Of a DNA stretch of 64,000 nucleotides, positions 58,859 through 64,000 are shown one piece after another (within the stretch, counting starts at the first letter, position 1; every line of letters starts with the position of its first letter). The stretch lies in the NCBI GenBank assembly GCA_013398615.1, contig VZSR01000520.1, positions 24,173,145-24,237,144 of the forward strand, read 5' to 3'. This DNA comes from Brachypodius melanocephalos (taxonomy: Eukaryota > Chordata > Aves > Passeriformes > Pycnonotidae). Below the pieces are notes generated by a model. That model was not told the origin of the DNA. It made no database searches and saw only the letters and a program-made list of their open reading frames with translations. Made by a program: the position numbers and the translations under genes.

Positions 58859-61800
58859 TGAAGATATTTATTCTTCACCTCACTCCTGTCTTTAACACTT
58901 TCTTTCCTTGTAGCACTAGCTTCATACCTAAAATTAAGGGATTTCAAACCATGTTTACTCTTCATGGAATGCCACATCTTTTTTCTCTTCAGGTATTTGT
59001 CATTGATGGACTGCAGATATGCTATGCTACATTAATCAGAGAGAATATAAAATTAGCAAAATTAGGATCAGTTTCCCCAGACCAGCAGAAGGTTTCACAG
59101 CATTCTGCTGTAGCAGACCCAAAGAACCAGTGATAAAACCCAGGGGTAATGCTGGCTGGAAATATTAATTGCTTCTACACATAAACTCTTAAAGGAGATA
59201 CTCTCTCCTCACAGTTTTTCCCTCTTGGTAGCTTTGGATTCTGGATCTTGTAAACCATTGTGAAACAGAAGTGAAGAAAGTCACATCACCATGTTTGCAC
59301 CCTTCCTGCCTTTTCCGATTCAGCAATAATCTGTGGTGTTGACTACACATGAATGCACACATATTGCTGTCTCCATTATAAGTTCCTGTACTGGTCTAGA
59401 TGCCAGTTACTGCTTTTGTAGTGTTAGTAGCTGACAGAAGACACCAAATTTTGAAGGATTTTCCATTTTTATATGAATGGATTTGATAATCCTGGTGCTT
59501 GAAATAAAAATATATGGAGAAACCTGCAAGTCATCAGCATGCTTGGGAAGTAGGAAAGGGAATGTGATGAAACTCAGGTGGATGTGATGAAACTCTGTCA
59601 AAACACTGTGCTAGTCCTCTCCCTCAAAAGCTGTGTATACTATTTGGTTTTTTTATTTTCATGTATGTCTTCCCTGATCCACATTTTTTCTCTCTTCCTA
59701 TACCTCTGTGTCAAAGTTAAATTTTACAAAGATAAAAGTTAGTGTCCCTGTGGGACAATGAGAATGGGGGACTCCAGAACCTGAAGCTCAGTCTTCTCAT
59801 TTTTTTCTCTTCACCAAATTGTTTGAGAAATCCAAGTAGTGTTCTACCTAGTTTCAAAGGGCTTTTATTCCACTAATTTGTTGCCCAGAGAGGCTGAGAA
59901 CAATTGTTTTTCAGCTTTACTTATCACTGCTTTGGTCATAGAAAGGAAGACAAATACTTTGAAACCTACTCTTACCACTTTAAACTGTCTTTGAAAGGCT
60001 CAAGTGTACCTTTTATAATAAAAAATTATCAAGTATAATACCATTTTCCCCATTGTCTTATCTTGGAAATATATCAATTTTATTTTTTAGTAGGGTAAAA
60101 TGTTATTTTACTGAATTTTCTAATTTTGTCTTTCAGTAAAGTAAAAGAGAAATACTGAATATATGCACCAGAAAGTTACTTATTTTTGATTTTAAGCTTT
60201 TGATTTACTAGTTTAATTTTGTTTTCTTTGGCCTTGTGTATCTTGTGGGCTGTCAAATAGTGTTTAACTGAAAATTGTATTCATCATTATCAGTTGTTTT
60301 TTTTGTTGTTTTTTTTTTTTTTTTTAATAGTTACTTTTCATAAAGTTTCTTATACACAGTTGGCAAATTTGTTGGTTTGGATGTTTTTCTTCCCCTTTTT
60401 TATTCCTTGATTAGTTTGGTATTCTTGAAGTCCTTGCTTTTGACAGTACGCTTTAGGATTTTGACTAAGTAGCCAATTTGGCTTTAAGACTGTGGCATCT
60501 AAGAGATGAAGCTTGTGCATTATTTGAAGGCTGAGGACTTTAAGGAATGTGTAAGAATGCTGTCAGATATCATGTGAAATAATATAATAATGATATATCA
60601 ACAACAGAACAAAAAAAGACTTCGGTGTGACTTTTATCTGCCTTGTTCCTTTACTTTCTTGTACATAAAATGTCTTGAGGCTGTAGACTTGCATTAGTGA
60701 TGCCTGTAGAAACTTACTGAGTCATAAATTATAAACAATTTATTCTGAAAATGCAACCGTGTTCTCAACCATTTTTAGAAGAGGACTTGGTTTTTCTCTT
60801 TTTATTTCTGTCCATAAGGTGAGCTTATTGGAAAAAGGGCAAGGCTTGCTTTTCTTCAGCTTAACTCATCCACCAAATCTCACATTTTGATATGAGGAGA
60901 GTGTTCCTAATAACTGTGAAGGAATCCGGATGACTTTAAAACTAGCACATAAAAAATCATTGAAGATATTCCCTACTAATAGTTTCATCTTGTAGATTTA
61001 TATTTTATTGTTGTTTGCATGGTTCATGGTGTACAACAGGGTAGAATATGGAACAATATATGGCCTTGTTACCACTTTGTAAATCTCAGTGGAGTTTGAA
61101 GTTGCTGAGAGTTGAGGGTCCCATATCTGCTCTGTTTTCTCACTTATACAGCTGTTGCTAGCTGCTTCCTTTTTTATTTAGAAAAATGGAGATTTAGAAA
61201 TTTACATAATCTGATCTTCAGTCTGTACAAACAGAATTTCAGATGCTAATTTTCACTTGTTTGCTAATCAAAGGTTTTGAAAAGGCAATGTTAGTGTATT
61301 ATTAATAACTTTATCCTGTTTATGAGGTGGTAATAACCTTCTGTCATGGGCTGAATTGACTTTGAGTTTAATTAGGTCAGAATTTGTTTAATACTGAGTT
61401 AATCAACCTTACAGTTGCTGTGGAGAAGTTCTGGGTTTGTATTTTTTTTGACTGAGCTAAGCTTCAAAAGTACAAAATAGCAAATTATGAATATGCCATA
61501 AGAAAATATATATATGTAATATATTTTTGAAAATCCTCAACCTATACAATCAAAATTCACTATAAAAATCAAGTTTTTATGAGGGTTTTCTTTTAAAAAA
61601 TCCTTATTGCTTTCCAGTTTCACAGTTTTGTTGCTCAGTATTAGCTCTGAGAAAGGGGACTAAGAGAAGGAAGTGACAATGTAGAGAAATATGTGTCTGT
61701 GTGTCCTTAGATATAGTGTTTATTTGATCTGAACTACTGCAAAGAGTAACTTAATACATTGATAGTAGTGATGTGTAACAGAAATACTTCTGTTGTATTT

Positions 61801-63861
61801 GGAACTGGAGTGGATGTTACGCGATGCCAAGGGAGTATAACCCTGTCTGTTTAGTGGCTGTTTGTATAACTGGTGCAAGTGGTAGTGATTTAATGCATGG
61901 AAGTTTGTTACATAAATTTGAACTAATAATAATATTTTAATATCATTTTTTGAAACAACTTTAGGTATTTAGTGGTTCAAAAGAAAACCAATTTTGATGT
62001 TTTGTGTATTTTGAAGAGAGCTGCTTTTTAGGATTACAACTGGATCTACCAACACTGCTGTCAAATGAGGGAATGGTGACAAAGTCTATTTTTAAAATTA
62101 CATTTAGGTGTGATTTTTAACAGCTTTTTATATTATTCAAGGCTGAGCATTCCAACTTCAGTAGACCATTCTGAAGTTTGTAATCTTGTCATCTGGTTAC
62201 TTCAGATGAAGTACCTTATGAAATCAAGGACAGTGTCCTAGACTGGCTTATAAATACTGTAAAGTGCAGAGGAATTTTTGGTAAGCTTCATGAGCTGTAA
62301 GAACAGGACACTTGAGGGTTGCAAAATTCTCTTTTATGTCATTGAATATGAATTGCTTAAAATGATTTCGACATGGACTGAATATGAACTTCAGAAGTTC
62401 AAAGCTAACCATAGTGTTGAGGAAGCTCTGTTTGTCCGTTCCTAAAATGTTAATCTGAGAACAGATACATTCTGTAACAGGTCTACAACAGAAAGGAGGA
62501 AGGGGAAAATAAGTAGCTTTGGACACCTATGTGACTAAACCAAGTCGAAGACATTTTTACAAAATCAAGCCTCTATGTGTCATTGATGTTTCAAGATTTG
62601 TTACCAGCCTAAACCCCAAGTTCTTTAGCTCAAACACAAATTCCAGATGTGGTATTCAGGGTGCTTGGTACAATCTCAAACACTGTATGTTCTGGAGGTT
62701 GGAACAAATTATTGTAATTGTCTTGGTTTTAAAATGGATGATGAAATCATCAACTGTATTCCTCTTCCACTGCTTAAAAGCAGGAAACAAAGATGCAAAA
62801 TAGAAATGAAAGATATTAATCAGATAGACTAAACCATTTGGGTCTCTTCATTACTCCTTCCTGGTTTCTTCTGAAGTATTTAACTAAACTTTGTCTGCAT
62901 TAAATTCTTGAAATCAGTCCTTAGGAAGACAGAATGTGGCAAGTCTTTAGTAAACTCTGAGAGACAAAATGCAAGAAACCCACAACTATTTGAAAATAGA
63001 AATTCTATCATCTTGATTTGTGTGTTAGAATAAAATGTAAATTAGAAATGAAATTAATTTCTTGTGGATGGAATTTCTTTTAATGTTCAAAAAACAGACA
63101 TGTTCATGTTTTGAGGAAGAAATAATGAAAATGTTTGCAAATTCTATGATTCTTTGTTGCAAAGGATCAAATTGTAAGTTTTTTTTAAATCTGGGCCTTT
63201 TATCTGTTAAAATATCAAATGCTGTCACCCAAATGTAGTTTCTGGCTAAGGACTGTGTTATGTTACCTTTAAGAGTTGCATGGATAAAACAGCTTTCCTT
63301 GGACCTTGATGTCCTGGTAATCACTCAGGATTTCTCATCAGCAAGTATTTTCATTGCCATGTTACAAGAGCTGACTTACTGACATCCAGATACAAATTTT
63401 AGACTGTATATATGCACACATATGATTTCAGTCAGACCGATGTACAATATTATATTGAATACTTAAATAACCAGCTTAATTTATGGCTTGAGGAGATACC
63501 ATCATGTAGGCAAACTTAATTCCTGGGACGAGCGAGAGGGGGAGCATTGAAATCCATTTCTTGTTTGACTTCTCATTGAATTTTTTTAGTATACCTTCCA
63601 ATGCTGTCACCTCTTGTCCTTCTGAGATTACTAAAGGCATTTCCAACTTTCAAACAGTATACATTGTGTAAATCTGAAAATTGTGTGAAATGTACAGGTA
63701 CATAGACAAATGCTTTAACTAAATACTCATATTTAGTCCACATGGCCAGAATACTTGTCTGCAGGCTTTAATTTCTTGCATGTTATTCAAAATGCAAGAA
63801 GTATACTGGGCTTTTTGACAGGCACCATCTCAGCCTCTGATGAAACCCCACACAGACAACC
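58859..63861. other. AT-rich noncoding stretch
   Basis: Very AT-rich, with T-runs at 60300-60325. No repeat family recognised and no splice-bounded frame that I would support. Minus-strand open frames near 62248-62526 and 63025-63324 are in AT-rich DNA and are probably chance. Confidence 0.35.
60309..60325. repeat. Poly(T) run
   Basis: 17 consecutive T following shorter T-runs (60297-60308). Followed by AATAG, so it mimics a splice acceptor, but no exon is supported after it. Confidence 0.8.
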
Positions 63862-64000
63862 ACATCTAGCTCTTGGGCCCTAAGCACAGGAGAGATAATG
63901 ACCCATTGGAGCAGGTCCAGAGAAGGACCATGGAGATGACTCAAGGGAGGGAGCACCACAAAGAAAGGAGACTTTATTGCATCCCTTCTGTGCTTAAAAT
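63862..64000 (+). mobile_element. CR1 LINE fragment, plus strand, cut by window end
   Basis: CACAGGAGAGATAATGACC, GGAGCAGGTCCAGAGAAGGAC and GGAGATGACTCAAGGGAGGG, then AGCACC and a TTATTGCATCCCTT segment, are the CR1 ORF2 C-terminal region. After GAAAGGAG the sequence jumps to CTTTATTGC, so roughly 50-60 bases of the usual 'CTGAGAGAGCTGGGG...GAAGGCTC' block are missing. It continues beyond 64000. Confidence 0.88.

Noticed and set aside
58858..59133. 91-codon plus frame starting at the end of a CR1
   Set aside because: It starts in the CR1 tail and has no donor or domain; judged chance.
1..64000. CRISPR arrays, operons, rRNA genes, functional tRNA genes, intact LTR elements
   Set aside because: Nothing in the sequence resembles these. 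The only tRNA-like signals are decayed SINE remnants.

Overview
The window reads as a vertebrate, most probably avian, nuclear genome segment. It is AT-rich and CpG-poor, has no prokaryote-style gene layout, and its recognisable mobile DNA is mostly CR1 non-LTR retrotransposon fragments whose 3' ends carry the bird-type ATTCTGTGAT / ATTCTATG tail. The species cannot be told from the sequence. No complete gene is present. Nearly all open frames are short and look like chance frames, so the window is best read as intergenic or deep intronic DNA with scattered exon-like segments.

Layout. 1-5 kb: a candidate terminal coding exon on + (1079-1246) with a possible poly(A) signal at 2639, and a candidate terminal exon on - (4836-5041). 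7.0-7.8 kb: an ancient L3-like CR1 copy and a MIR-like SINE core. 8.3-10.1 kb: the largest mobile element, a minus-strand CR1 that keeps the reverse-transcriptase end and 3' UTR plus an upstream piece resembling the CR1 ORF1 esterase end, with the region between missing. 15.06 kb: a CR1 3' end. 17.6-20.9 kb: three splice-bounded segments whose reading phases fit together and would encode a short cysteine-rich peptide, with a POU/homeodomain motif cluster at 18.0-18.4 kb. 24.6 kb: a second ancient L3-like CR1. 33.3-33.9 kb: a CR1 carrying a run of 51 A inside its ORF2 frame. 36.0 kb: a possible old tRNA-derived SINE. 38.1 and 46.0 kb: two short splice-bounded segments sharing a D-D-L-G core. 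39.58 kb: a 10-base assembly gap. 40.4-41.1 and 50.2 kb: stretches that resemble conserved noncoding elements. 42.1 kb: a roughly 140-bp tandem repeat. 44.35 kb: another candidate terminal exon. 46.7, 52.9, 58.35-58.86 and 63.86 kb: more CR1 fragments, including an inverted pair.

The CR1 calls are solid. The exon calls rest on splice-site quality, open frame and amino-acid composition, with no homology search, and no protein family was recognised for any of them. The candidate regulatory regions rest on motif density alone. The most testable new idea is the 17.6-20.9 kb cysteine-rich candidate gene.
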